NCBI GenBank assembly: GCA_023101725.1
Contig: JALJCO010008684.1
Location: forward strand, 572,501 to 636,500
Direction: 5' to 3'
Origin: Atherinomorus stipes
Taxonomy: Eukaryota > Chordata > Actinopteri > Atheriniformes > Atherinidae
Length of the DNA stretch: 64,000 nucleotides
Positions 63,580-64,000 of the stretch are shown here, piece after piece. Each line of letters begins with the position of its first letter. The stretch's first letter is position 1. A program made the position numbers and the translations under genes. The notes beneath the pieces are model-generated. The model made no database searches and had not been told where the DNA came from. It saw only the letters and a program-made list of their open reading frames with translations.

Positions 63580-64000
63580 TTTTAACAACCAGTGGTGATT
63601 GTACAAAATTTCTTATGTCTGAAAAAGCATTTTCAACATTTTTTAAGCATTTTTATGGTGCTATTTTACTGTCTTCCGCTATCCCCAGAATAGGTGTAAG
63701 ATATGCAGGGTTTTATCTTTCTACTAAAAAATGATGAAATTGTGCAGTTTTTTTGTAAAAATTCCTCAAAGTGCAACAGAATTAGTGATTTCTTATCATA
63801 TTTGACAAAAATGTTCAATCCAATAATTAATTTTTTTAAATAAATATGTCTGTCCCTTAATATTGCGGTCATTACTACCATGTTAAAAGATTTTAGATTA
63901 GTTAAGATTATTTGGAATCTGATTAACTGCCCGTGTCACATTAGCACATGCTGGGCAGAAGGAAGACAGACATTTCAAATACTGGAACAGCAAGTTTTTT

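Larger units (their letters stand above)
62571..64000. other. TOM1-family intron / window edge
   Basis: No further TOM1 exon is seen. It contains a degenerate SINE-like repeat and two microsatellites, listed separately. Confidence 0.5.

Overview
The window reads as nuclear DNA of a teleost fish. It has spliced vertebrate genes with GT-AG introns, AT-rich non-coding DNA, and many degenerate fish-type mobile elements: Tc1-like, hAT-like and TTAA-target elements, L2-type LINE tails, a tRNA-derived SINE and a solo LTR. I see no prokaryotic or viral gene system and no CRISPR array.

Genes occupy only the right third. In order they are: the 3' end of a HOOK-family gene on the + strand (about 38.9-42.6 kb, hook2 by synteny); a complete bestrophin-2 gene on the - strand (nine coding exons, 43575-51222, 623 codons); a complete get3/asna1 gene on the - strand (seven coding exons, 54500-59365, 341 codons); and the last four coding exons of a TOM1-family gene on the - strand (61965-62570), whose 5' part lies beyond the right edge. 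Reading frames stay open across every listed junction of best2, get3 and the TOM1-family tail. The order and orientation hook2 > < best2 < get3 matches the mammalian HOOK2-BEST2-ASNA1 neighbourhood, which supports the hook2 call.

The genes do not form a pathway. Get3 is the cytosolic ATPase that delivers tail-anchored proteins to the ER. Bestrophin-2 is a calcium-activated anion channel. HOOK proteins link cargo to dynein through coiled coils. TOM1 proteins are endosomal ubiquitin and clathrin adaptors.

The left 38 kb contains no gene I can support. It holds dispersed repeats, several nested inside one another, with target-site duplications that can be read directly. The best examples are a 0.77 kb hAT-like element present twice (20779-21548 and 49437-50213), each copy carrying a second inverted-repeat element, and a TTAA-flanked element present twice (46038-46575 and 60030-61363). 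The second TTAA copy is split by another TTAA insertion, and the first copy preserves the empty site. I found no convincing new biological system; the notable content is transposon archaeology and gene-structure detail.
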